This document shows, piece by piece, positions 1 to 7,211 of a stretch of 64,000 nucleotides of DNA; position 1 is the first letter of the stretch, and each line of letters begins with the position of its first letter. Location: the NCBI RefSeq assembly GCF_900091955.1, contig NZ_FMDF01000135.1:84979-148978 (forward strand), in the 5' to 3' direction. The notes under the pieces are model-generated. The model ran no database searches and was not told where the DNA came from. It worked only from the letters and a program-made list of their open reading frames with translations. The translations under genes were made by a program, and so were the position numbers. The DNA is from Streptomyces sp. Ncost-T10-10d (GTDB lineage: Bacteria > Actinomycetota > Actinomycetes > Streptomycetales > Streptomycetaceae).

Positions 1-426
1 GTCAAGGCGGGCACGCTGTCCATGGTCCAGGCCGGGGACACCGTCGAGATGTCGGCGGTCGACTTCGGGAGGGGCGGCGCCTCCCGCGGCTCCCTGCAGA
101 CGGTGACGGTCGAGGACTACCGCGGCGGCCCCGCCGGCTGGTCCCTGACCGGAAAGGTCACCGACTTCAAGGGTCCCGGCGGCGCGACGATCGGCGCATC
201 CGCACTCGGCTGGACCCCGGTCTGCGCGACGAAGGCCGGCAGCCCCAGCACCTGTGCGGCCGGTTCCCAGGGGCCGGTCGGCAGCGCGGGCGCCACGCTG
301 GCGTCCACGCCGAACGGGAACTTCACCGGCGGCGAGTTCACCGTCGACGCCCGGCTCGCGCTGAACGTACCGGCGTACACCGCCCCCGGCTCGTACTCCG
401 GCGTGCTCACCCTCACCCTCACGTGA
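1..426 (+). CDS. Secreted beta-rich surface protein, C-terminal part (partial)
   Basis: The frame is open from the first base of the window, so the N-terminus lies upstream. The visible 141 residues are rich in Gly, Ala, Thr and Val, with no long hydrophobic segment. They end in SYSGVLTLTLT, a terminal beta-strand pattern typical of actinobacterial exported WxL-like or beta-sandwich proteins. The stop overlaps a GTG by GTGA, and the next gene is a DUF916-like membrane protein, which often sits beside such proteins. That suggests one cell-surface unit. The function is not known. I infer export from composition and context because the signal peptide is outside the window. Confidence 0.6.
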   Translation, partial: VKAGTLSMVQAGDTVEMSAVDFGRGGASRGSLQTVTVEDYRGGPAGWSLTGKVTDFKGPGGATIGASALGWTPVCATKAGSPSTCAAGSQGPVGSAGATLASTPNGNFTGGEFTVDARLALNVPAYTAPGSYSGVLTLTLT

Positions 427-518
427 CCGAGCAACCCCGATCAACCGGTGGACCGGGCGCGCACCCGCCCGGACCGCCCCGAACCGAGCCCGACCGACCG
501 ACCCGGAGGCCCTGCACC

Positions 519-1463
519 GTGCGCAAGCTGTACGTACTCCTCGTGGCAGGCGCCCTCATGCTGATCGGAGCCTCTGCGGTCCACGCCGCGGACAACGGCA
601 GCTGGTCGGTCTACCCGGCCACCACACAGGCCGGTCAGCGCCCGTACTTCTACCTCTCCGCCGACCCCGGCGCCACGCTCGACGACAAGGTCACCGTCAC
701 CAACAAGACGGACCGGCCGCAGACCTTCCGGCTGTACGCGGCCGACGCCTACAACACCGCACGCGACGGCGGATTCGCCGTCCGCGCCCAGAACGAGAAA
801 CAGCGCTCGGTCGGCGCCTGGGCGAGGACCGACCGTGAACGGGTCACCGTGCGCCCGCACGGCTCGGTCACCGTCCCGGTCACCATCACCGTCCCGAAGG
901 ACGCCGAGCCGGGTGACCACCCCGGCGCACTCGTCGCCCTCGACGAACGCATCGACCCCGCCGACGCGGGAGCCGTCGCCGTCGGCATCCAGAAGGCGGT
1001 GGGCGCCCGGATCTACCTGCGGATCAACGGACCGACCATGCCCGCGCTCTCCGTCGACGACGTCGAGGTCGAGCACACCCAGCCGCTGGTCCCGGGCACC
1101 GGCAGGAGCCGGGCCGTCATCTCGTACACGCTCCACAACCGGGGCAATGTCACCCTCAACCCCAAGGTCGCTCTCAGGGCCGAGGGCCTCTTCGGCCGCA
1201 CTCTGCTCGCCCGGGATCTCAAGAAGATCCCCTCCGAACTGCTGCCCCGCCAGCAGGTCAGGCTGACCGAACAGTGGGCCGGCGCGCCGCAGCTGGAATG
1301 GGGCGAGATAGAAGTGACCGCGAGCGCCCGCGACACCCGCGAGTCCGCCGCCGTCTCCTACTTCGCACTGCCCTGGCTGGTTGCCGGGGCCCTGCTGGTG
1401 ATCGTCGGCGGGGGTACGGGGATGTGGATCCGGGCCCGTCGGAGCCGTACCCGCGGGGCCTGA
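519..1463 (+). CDS. DUF916-like cell-surface protein with C-terminal anchor
   Basis: The predicted 314-residue protein starts with a clear signal peptide (MRKLYVLLVAGALMLIGASA, cleavage near VHA-AD). An extracellular beta-rich region follows, with features of the WxL-protein peptidoglycan-binding family: YFYLSADPG, a VTVTNKTDRPQTFRL strand and a GALVALDER turn. The C-terminus has one membrane helix (LPWLVAGALLVIVGGG) and an Arg-rich cytoplasmic tail. I chose GTG 519 because GGAGG lies at 505-509. The frame is open from GTG 423, but that start would put a proline-rich stretch before the signal peptide. It probably presents or anchors the secreted protein encoded just upstream. Confidence 0.7.
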   Translation: MRKLYVLLVAGALMLIGASAVHAADNGSWSVYPATTQAGQRPYFYLSADPGATLDDKVTVTNKTDRPQTFRLYAADAYNTARDGGFAVRAQNEKQRSVGAWARTDRERVTVRPHGSVTVPVTITVPKDAEPGDHPGALVALDERIDPADAGAVAVGIQKAVGARIYLRINGPTMPALSVDDVEVEHTQPLVPGTGRSRAVISYTLHNRGNVTLNPKVALRAEGLFGRTLLARDLKKIPSELLPRQQVRLTEQWAGAPQLEWGEIEVTASARDTRESAAVSYFALPWLVAGALLVIVGGGTGMWIRARRSRTRGA

Positions 1464-1534
1464 GGCGACGCGCGACAGGCCCCGCCGCGGCCCTTGGTGC
1501 GGCGGGGCCGCCAGGATCGGGGACAATGGGCGCC

Positions 1535-2500
1535 ATGAGCGTTCGACCTGACACAGAAGCCGCTGCACAGCGGGCTGCGAACAACGCCCCCCATCGGGCC
1601 GGCTTCGCCTGCTTCGTGGGCCGCCCCAACGCGGGCAAGTCCACCCTCACGAACGCTCTGGTCGGCCAGAAGGTGGCGATCACCTCCAACCGGCCCCAGA
1701 CCACCCGGCACACCGTGCGCGGCATCGTGCACCGCGAGGACGCGCAGCTGATCCTCGTCGACACTCCCGGCCTCCACAAGCCGCGCACGCTGCTGGGCGA
1801 GCGTCTCAACGACGTCGTACGGACCACCTGGGCCGAGGTCGACGTCATCGGCTTCTGCCTGCCCGCCGACCAGAAGCTCGGCCCCGGCGACAAGTACATC
1901 GTCAAGGAACTCGCGGGCATCAAGAAGACTCCGAAGATCGCCGTCATCACCAAGACCGACCTGGTCGACTCCAAGCAGCTCGCCGAACAGCTGCTCGCCG
2001 TCTCCCGCCTCGGTGAGGAGCTCGGCTTCGAGTGGGCGGAGATCGTCCCGGTCTCCGCGGTCAAGGACAAGCAGGTCGACCTGCTGGCCGATCTGATCGC
2101 CCCCCTGCTCCCCGAGAGCCCGCCGCTCTACCCGGAGGGCGACCTCACCGACGAGCCCGAGATGGTCATGGTCGCGGAGCTGATCCGCGAGGCCGCGCTC
2201 GAAGGCGTACGGGACGAGCTGCCGCACTCCATCGCGGTCGTCGTCGAGGAGATGCTGCCGCGCGAGGACCGCCCGGCGGACAAGCCGCTGCTCGACATCC
2301 ACGCCAACGTCTACATCGAGCGCCCCAGCCAGAAGGGCATCATCATCGGCCCGAAGGGCAAGCGGCTGAAGGACGTCGGCACGAAGTCGCGCAAGCACAT
2401 CGAGGCACTGCTCGGCACGCCGGTCTTCCTGGACCTGCATGTGAAGGTCGCCAAGGACTGGCAGCGCGATCCGAAGCAGCTGCGGAAACTGGGGTTCTGA
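1535..2500 (+). CDS. era: GTPase Era
   Basis: Era is an essential GTPase that binds 16S rRNA and assists 30S ribosome maturation. The 321-residue protein has all expected elements: the P-loop GRPNAGKST (about residues 29-37), the TTRHT switch, DTPG (76-79) and TKTD (near 138). A C-terminal KH domain carries the RNA-binding loop GIIIGPKGKRLKDVG. The length is usual for the family. ATG 1535 is preferred; ATG 1526 is in frame and cannot be excluded. A copy of the last codons and stop recurs about 128 bp downstream, in non-coding DNA. Confidence 0.97.
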   Translation: MSVRPDTEAAAQRAANNAPHRAGFACFVGRPNAGKSTLTNALVGQKVAITSNRPQTTRHTVRGIVHREDAQLILVDTPGLHKPRTLLGERLNDVVRTTWAEVDVIGFCLPADQKLGPGDKYIVKELAGIKKTPKIAVITKTDLVDSKQLAEQLLAVSRLGEELGFEWAEIVPVSAVKDKQVDLLADLIAPLLPESPPLYPEGDLTDEPEMVMVAELIREAALEGVRDELPHSIAVVVEEMLPREDRPADKPLLDIHANVYIERPSQKGIIIGPKGKRLKDVGTKSRKHIEALLGTPVFLDLHVKVAKDWQRDPKQLRKLGF

Positions 2501-2637
2501 CCGCCGCCCGAGTCCGGTGGCCGGAGGCCGGCGCAGCTGTCCGAAGCCGCTGAGGCCCCCGGGGCCGAGGGGTGCGAGGGCAGCCGTGTGGATGGGGCCC
2601 GAAGCAGCTGCGGAAACCGGGGTTCTGACCGCTGCCC
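2472..2637 (+). repeat. Duplicated era 3' end
   Basis: The era 3' end including its stop (2472-2510) is repeated almost exactly at 2600-2637, with about two mismatches over 38 bases. The second copy is not joined to an open reading frame for Era. The sequence between the copies shows no gene. Confidence 0.85.
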
Positions 2638-2662
2638 CGGAGGACTCAGCGGTACGCCCGTC

Positions 2663-2929
2663 TCACGCGCCCTCCTTCAGGACGCGTGAGACCAGTGCGC
2701 GCTGGGCTTCGGTCAGTTTCGGGTCCGCGCAGTGGACCGTGCGGTCGCCGACCGTGATCCGGTAGCGGAAGCCGTCCGGTACGCCCTGGGGCGGGGTGTG
2801 GTGGCCTGCGGCGAGCGCCGATTCGGCCAGGGCCTCCCACTCCGAGGCGTCGGCCCGTCCGGTGGTGTCGACCTCGCGGTGGCGTGCGATGCCGGCGAAG
2901 CCGCCGGTCCTGCTGACCTGAATCCGCAT
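2663..2929 (-). CDS. Emfourin, protealysin-type protease inhibitor
   Basis: This 88-residue protein begins MRIQVSRTGGFAGI and contains YRITVGDRTVHCADPKLT, the pattern of emfourin-like inhibitors that bind M4 protealysin-type metalloproteases. ATG 2929 has GAGGA about six bases upstream. The gene lies 35 bp downstream of an M4 protease on the same strand, so the two are probably cotranscribed. The inhibitor would restrain the protease inside the producing cell, since neither protein shows a Sec signal peptide. The family call rests on sequence pattern plus neighbourhood. Confidence 0.8.
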   Translation of the reverse strand: MRIQVSRTGGFAGIARHREVDTTGRADASEWEALAESALAAGHHTPPQGVPDGFRYRITVGDRTVHCADPKLTEAQRALVSRVLKEGA

Positions 2930-2964
2930 ACGGTGTCCTCCATCGCCGGACGGGCCGGAACTGT

Positions 2965-4041
2965 TTACGCGGTCGGGACGCCCACCTCCGACCATGCCTT
3001 CAGGACCGCCTCCGCCTCGTCGCCCTCCCCGAAGCGGCTGCGGGCCGCGGCCACCGTCAGCCGGGCGAAGGACGCGAAGTCCGCGTCCACGGCCAGTTGA
3101 CCACCTGTGAGCACATCGAACCAGAGCTGCCCGGCCCGCTCCCACGCATTGCCGCCGAGTGCCGTCGCCAGCAGATAGAACGCGCGGTTCGGGATGCCCG
3201 AGTTGAGGTGCACTCCGCCGTTGTCCTCGCCGGTGTGGACGTAGTCCTCCATCGACGCGGGCTGCGGGTCCTTGCCGAGGACATCGTCGTCGTACGCGGT
3301 TCCCGGCGCCTTCATCGAGCGCAGGGCGTCGCCCTGGACCCGGGGCGCCAGCAGCCCGGCGCCGATCAGCCAGTCGGCCTGGTCGGCGCTCTGGCCCAGC
3401 GAGTACTGCTTGACCAGGGAGCCGAAGACGTCGGACACCGATTCGTTGAGTGCGCCGGACTGGCCGTAGTAGCTCAGATTGGCGGTGTACTGGGTCAGGC
3501 CGTGCGCCAGCTCATGGGCGATCACATCGATGGCGACGGTGAAGTCCAGGAAGATCTCCCCGTCCCCGTCGCCGAACACCATCTGCTCGCCGTCGAAGAA
3601 CGCGTTGTTGTACTTCTCGTCGTAGTGCACGGAGCCGATCAGCGGCAGCCCGTTGCCGTCGATCGAACGGCGGCCGTACGCCTTGAGCAGCAGTTCGAAA
3701 GTGGCGCCGAGTCCCGCGTACGCGCGGTTGACGCTTGCGTCCTTCGTCGGCCCCTGGCCCTCGGCGCGGACCTTGGTGCCGGGCAGCTGGGTGCGGTGAC
3801 GGCAGTCGTACAGCGTCCGGTCGGGCTTGTCGGACGTCTCCCCCTCGGTCGCGGCGGCGACAGGCACGGTGACGACCGTTGCCATCTGGCGGCGGGTGCG
3901 GCGGGCGGCGTCGCTCTCCAGGGTGCGGCGGGCGGGGCCCGCGAGATCGGGATTGTCGGACTGCGACAGTTTGTCGAGGACATGGGGCGGCACGATGGTG
4001 CAGAAGACGGGGTGGAACCCGTGCTGAGACTGTGGCTGCAT
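2965..4041 (-). CDS. M4 family protealysin-like metalloprotease
   Basis: This 358-residue zinc protease has HELAHG (the HExxH zinc site) and a downstream NESVSD, which gives the third ligand and places it in family M4. The short N-terminal propeptide contains IVPPHVLDKLS, like the PPxxL motif of protealysins, instead of the long thermolysin propeptide. A second active-site motif, EDNGGVHLNSGIPN, includes the transition-state His. There is no signal peptide. I start at ATG 4041; GTG 4077 is an alternative, and neither has a strong ribosome site. The emfourin gene follows at once. The leuA leader lies upstream in the opposite direction. Confidence 0.93.
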   Translation of the reverse strand: MQPQSQHGFHPVFCTIVPPHVLDKLSQSDNPDLAGPARRTLESDAARRTRRQMATVVTVPVAAATEGETSDKPDRTLYDCRHRTQLPGTKVRAEGQGPTKDASVNRAYAGLGATFELLLKAYGRRSIDGNGLPLIGSVHYDEKYNNAFFDGEQMVFGDGDGEIFLDFTVAIDVIAHELAHGLTQYTANLSYYGQSGALNESVSDVFGSLVKQYSLGQSADQADWLIGAGLLAPRVQGDALRSMKAPGTAYDDDVLGKDPQPASMEDYVHTGEDNGGVHLNSGIPNRAFYLLATALGGNAWERAGQLWFDVLTGGQLAVDADFASFARLTVAAARSRFGEGDEAEAVLKAWSEVGVPTA

Positions 4042-4119
4042 GGAGCCGACTGTGGCACCGGGTAATCGCGATGTCACCGGTTGCGACCAGGATTGATGAA
4101 ATGGAGTGATTAGTCACTC

Positions 4120-4199
4120 TTGGGCGTTTCCGGTGTCCGGTCCCGCATACTGATACGGGACGGACGCATCAGGCGCCCCTCGGCTACTCTCGTCGCATC
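4120..4199 (+). promoter_or_regulatory. Probable leuA promoter region
   Basis: The transcript carrying the leader peptide at 4200 must start in this stretch. TTGGGC at 4120-4125 and CATACT at 4146-4151 resemble promoter elements, but their 20-bp spacing is longer than usual. The exact start is not resolved by reading. Confidence 0.35.
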
Positions 4200-4247
4200 A
4201 TGCGTTTCGGGCTGCTTCTTCTTAGCTGCCGCGGCGAGGGCCTGTAG
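4200..4247 (+). CDS. leuL: leu leader peptide (attenuation)
   Basis: ATG 4200 opens a 15-codon reading frame, MRFGLLLLSCRGEGL, ending at TAG 4245-4247. Four consecutive Leu codons (CTG CTT CTT CTT, 4212-4223) and a fifth at the end mark it as a leucine attenuation leader. Three of the four use CTT, which is unusual in such GC-rich DNA. It lies 90 bp before leuA. Ribosome stalling at these codons when charged leucyl-tRNA is scarce would favour an antiterminated structure in the following RNA. Confidence 0.85.
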   Translation: MRFGLLLLSCRGEGL

Positions 4248-4252
4248 TCGTA

Positions 4253-4303
4253 GGCCGACCCCCTCCCCGCGGAGTCTGGTGTTGCAGCGACACAGTCGGC
4301 CGT
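4253..4303 (+). promoter_or_regulatory. leuA attenuator stem
   Basis: GGCCGAC at 4253-4259 can pair with GTCGGCC at about 4297-4303, just after the leader peptide stop and ahead of leuA. Its position fits a stem of a leucine-responsive attenuator. The competing structure was not folded here. Confidence 0.5.
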
Positions 4304-4336
4304 CCCATTGGTTGGACCCCCGAGGAGCCGTACGCC

Positions 4337-6133
4337 ATGACCGCCGCAAATCCCGCTCAGAGCTCTGCCGAGAACGCCGTCGGCCGCCCCACGCCGATCA
4401 CCAACGCGACTCAGCTGCAGAAGCCGTCCGGGATGCCGATCCACAAGTACGGCCGCTACGAGGCCGTCGAGATCCCCGACCGCACCTGGCCCGACAACCG
4501 GATCACCGTCGCGCCCCGCTGGCTGTCCACCGATCTGCGCGACGGCAACCAGGCGCTGATCGACCCGATGTCGCCGGCCCGCAAGCGCGAGATGTTCGAT
4601 CTGCTCGTACGCATGGGCTACAAGGAGATCGAGGTCGGCTTCCCCTCTTCCGGTGAGACCGACTTCGCGTTCGTCCGCTCCATCATCGAAGAGGGCGCGA
4701 TTCCCGAGGACGTGACGATCTCCGTACTGACGCAGGCCCGCGAGGACCTGATCGAGCGGACCGTCGAATCCATCGTCGGCGCCCGCCGCGCGACCGTGCA
4801 CCTGTACAACGCGACGGCACCCACTTTCCGCCGGGTCGTCTTCCGCGGTTCGAAGGACGACATCAAGCAGATCGCCGTGGACGGCACCCGGCTGGTCATG
4901 GAGTACGCGGAGAAGCTGCTGGGCCCGGAGACGATCTTCGGCTACCAGTACAGCCCCGAGATCTTCACCGACACCGAGCTGGACTTCGCCCTGGAGGTCT
5001 GCGAGGCGGTCTGTGACGTCTGGCAGCCGGAGGAGGGACGCGAGATCATCCTCAACCTGCCTGCCACCGTGGAGCGTTCGACGCCGTCCACGCACGCGGA
5101 CCGGTTCGAGTGGATGTCGCGCAACCTGTCGCGCCGCGAGTTCGTCTGCCTGTCGGTCCACCCGCACAACGACCGCGGCACCGCCGTCGCCGCCGCCGAA
5201 CTGGCCATCATGGCCGGTGCGGACCGGATCGAGGGCTGCCTGTTCGGCCAGGGCGAGCGCACCGGCAACGTCGACCTGGTCACCCTGGGCATGAACCTGT
5301 TCTCGCAGGGTGTCGACCCACAGATCGACTTCTCGCAGATCGACGAGATCCGCCGCACCAGCGAGTACTGCAACCAGATGGAGGTCCACCCGCGCCACCC
5401 CTACGCGGGCGACCTGGTCTACACCGCCTTCTCCGGCTCCCACCAGGACGCCATCAAGAAGGGCTTCGACGCCATGGAGGCCGACGCGGCCGCCCAGGGC
5501 AAGACGGTCGACGACATCGAGTGGGCGGTGCCGTACCTGCCGATCGACCCGAAGGACGTCGGCCGCTCGTACGAGGCCGTCATCCGGGTCAACTCGCAGT
5601 CCGGCAAGGGCGGAATCGCCTACGTCCTGAAGAACGACCACAAGCTGGACCTGCCGCGCCGGATGCAGATCGAGTTCTCCCGGATCATTCAGGCCAAGAC
5701 CGATGCCGAGGGCGGCGAGGTCACGCCGGCGCAGATCTGGTCCACGTTCCAGGACGAGTACCTGCCCAACCCGGAGAACGCTGCGGCTCAATGGGGTCGC
5801 GTGCAGATCCGCTCGGGTCAGACGACGACCGGTTCCGACGGCCGGGACACGATCACCGTCGACGCGACCGTGGACGGCGCGGACACCGTACTGACCGGTA
5901 CAGGCAACGGCCCGATCTCCGCGTTCTTCGAAGCGCTGCAGGCCATCGGCATCGATGCCCGTCTGCTGGACTACACCGAGCACACCATGAGCGAGGGCGC
6001 CAGCTCCCAGGCCGCCTCGTACATCGAGTGCGCCATCGACGGAAAGGTCCTGTGGGGCATCGGTATCGACGCCAACACCACGCGCGCCTCGCTGAAGGCG
6101 GTCGTCTCCGCCGTCAACCGCGCCACCCGCTGA
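4337..6133 (+). CDS. leuA: 2-isopropylmalate synthase
   Basis: LeuA condenses acetyl-CoA with 2-oxoisovalerate, the first committed step of leucine synthesis. The 598-residue protein has the N-terminal TIM barrel with STDLRDGNQAL (metal-binding Asp and catalytic Arg), HPHNDRGTAVAAAE (metal His) and GCLFGQGERTGN. The C-terminal regulatory domain for leucine feedback ends in DANTTRASLKAVVSAVNR. Length and spacing match the class II actinobacterial enzyme. ATG 4337 follows GAGGAG. Expression is probably set by the leader peptide and attenuator immediately upstream. Confidence 0.97.
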   Translation: MTAANPAQSSAENAVGRPTPITNATQLQKPSGMPIHKYGRYEAVEIPDRTWPDNRITVAPRWLSTDLRDGNQALIDPMSPARKREMFDLLVRMGYKEIEVGFPSSGETDFAFVRSIIEEGAIPEDVTISVLTQAREDLIERTVESIVGARRATVHLYNATAPTFRRVVFRGSKDDIKQIAVDGTRLVMEYAEKLLGPETIFGYQYSPEIFTDTELDFALEVCEAVCDVWQPEEGREIILNLPATVERSTPSTHADRFEWMSRNLSRREFVCLSVHPHNDRGTAVAAAELAIMAGADRIEGCLFGQGERTGNVDLVTLGMNLFSQGVDPQIDFSQIDEIRRTSEYCNQMEVHPRHPYAGDLVYTAFSGSHQDAIKKGFDAMEADAAAQGKTVDDIEWAVPYLPIDPKDVGRSYEAVIRVNSQSGKGGIAYVLKNDHKLDLPRRMQIEFSRIIQAKTDAEGGEVTPAQIWSTFQDEYLPNPENAAAQWGRVQIRSGQTTTGSDGRDTITVDATVDGADTVLTGTGNGPISAFFEALQAIGIDARLLDYTEHTMSEGASSQAASYIECAIDGKVLWGIGIDANTTRASLKAVVSAVNRATR

Positions 6134-6163
6134 CCCGGTGTCCGAGAGGGCATGAAGTCGCAC

Positions 6164-6208
6164 GGCCGAAGACCCCGTCCACCCGTATCCGGGGGGCGGG
6201 GTTCGGCC
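6164..6208 (+). terminator. Terminator after leuA
   Basis: GGCCGAA with an adjoining CCCCG run (6164-6180) pairs with GGGGCGGGGTTCGGCC (to 6208), giving a long GC-rich hairpin about 30 bp after the leuA stop. Confidence 0.65.
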
Positions 6209-6345
6209 ATCTCCGACGGTTGTGACGAACGAGGTGCTGACGCCACATCGTGACTGTGGTTAACATCACGTCCACACGGCAATGTTGCCGGAGGGGGCAC
6301 CTCCCGTGCCGTTAGGGCTACGGGGGAGTTACGGAGGTGTGCGAC

Positions 6346-7050
6346 GTGCGGTCAGCCCTGGGACAACGCGCCATGAAGCTGCGCATCTGCGGCATCCGCA
6401 CCATCTGGGACACCGTCGGTGACGGTGAGTTCTTCTGCCCCGGCTGCGGCGGCGACCGCAACTACCGTCGGCTCACCGGCCGTCGCCGCTTCGCGGTGCT
6501 CGGCGTGCCGATGCTGCGGCGCGGCACCGCGGGCCCCGTCGTCGAATGTGCCGCCTGCCGGGCGCACTTCGGCACCGATGTGCTCGACCACCCCACCACC
6601 ACGCGGTTCTCCGCCATGCTCCGGGACGCCGTCCACACGGTCGCGCTCGGCGTCCTCGCGGCCGGCGGCACCACCTCCCGCACGGTGCTGGAGACCGCGG
6701 CCGCCATCGTGCGTGACGCCGGATTCGACGACTGCACGGAGGAACAGCTCTCCACCGTCGTCGAGGTCCTCTCCGCCGACATCGGCAACGGCTCCGCCTT
6801 CGACCCGGCGGCCGAGGCATGTGGAGCGGCCCTCGCCATCGAACTGCACGAGGCGCTGGAACCCCTCGCCCCGCATCTGGCCCCCGCCGGACGCGAGTCG
6901 ATCCTGCTGCAGGGCGCCAGGATCGCCCTTGCCGACGGTCCGTACGGGCAGGCGGAGCGCGAGGTCCTCACCACGGTCGGCGCGGCGCTGCAGCTCTGCG
7001 CCGAGGACACGGCCCGGCTGCTCGCCGCAGCGGCACGTACTCCCTCCTGA
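6346..7050 (+). CDS. TerB-family protein with N-terminal zinc ribbon
   Basis: The 234-residue protein begins with a likely zinc ribbon made of FFCPGCGGDRNY and a second pair in VECAACRAHF. The remaining two thirds are helical and resemble TerB/tellurite-resistance folds: acidic, with repeated DAVHTVALG, ETAAAIVRDAG and GARIALADGPYGQAEREVL segments. GTG 6346 is chosen because GGAGG lies eight bases upstream; ATG 6373 is a possible shorter start. The substrate or partner cannot be read from the sequence. TerB-like domains often work in metal sensing or membrane stress, and that role is inference here. Confidence 0.7.
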   Translation: MRSALGQRAMKLRICGIRTIWDTVGDGEFFCPGCGGDRNYRRLTGRRRFAVLGVPMLRRGTAGPVVECAACRAHFGTDVLDHPTTTRFSAMLRDAVHTVALGVLAAGGTTSRTVLETAAAIVRDAGFDDCTEEQLSTVVEVLSADIGNGSAFDPAAEACGAALAIELHEALEPLAPHLAPAGRESILLQGARIALADGPYGQAEREVLTTVGAALQLCAEDTARLLAAAARTPS

Positions 7051-7155
7051 ACGGCTCCGTCCGCACCGGGCGCGTACTCCCGCGGGAGTAATCGGGCCCG
7101 TACGCCCACCGTGGCAGTAGCCGCGAAGTCGGCCTCGGGCGCGACGTACCGTCCG

Positions 7156-7200
7156 CTTTCCGCCGGGAGTCTGGAGAGGAACCAGACACCCGGCGGAAAG
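7156..7200 (+). promoter_or_regulatory. Perfect inverted repeat ahead of MMPL gene
   Basis: CTTTCCGCCGGG (7156-7167) pairs with CCCGGCGGAAAG (7189-7200), and inside it GTCTGG pairs with CCAGAC around a 7-base loop, with one A-A mismatch between the arms. The hairpin ends at the ribosome-binding sequence of the exporter gene starting at 7212. It may be an operator or a translational switch. Confidence 0.7.
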
Positions 7201-7211
7201 GGGGGCCCGTC

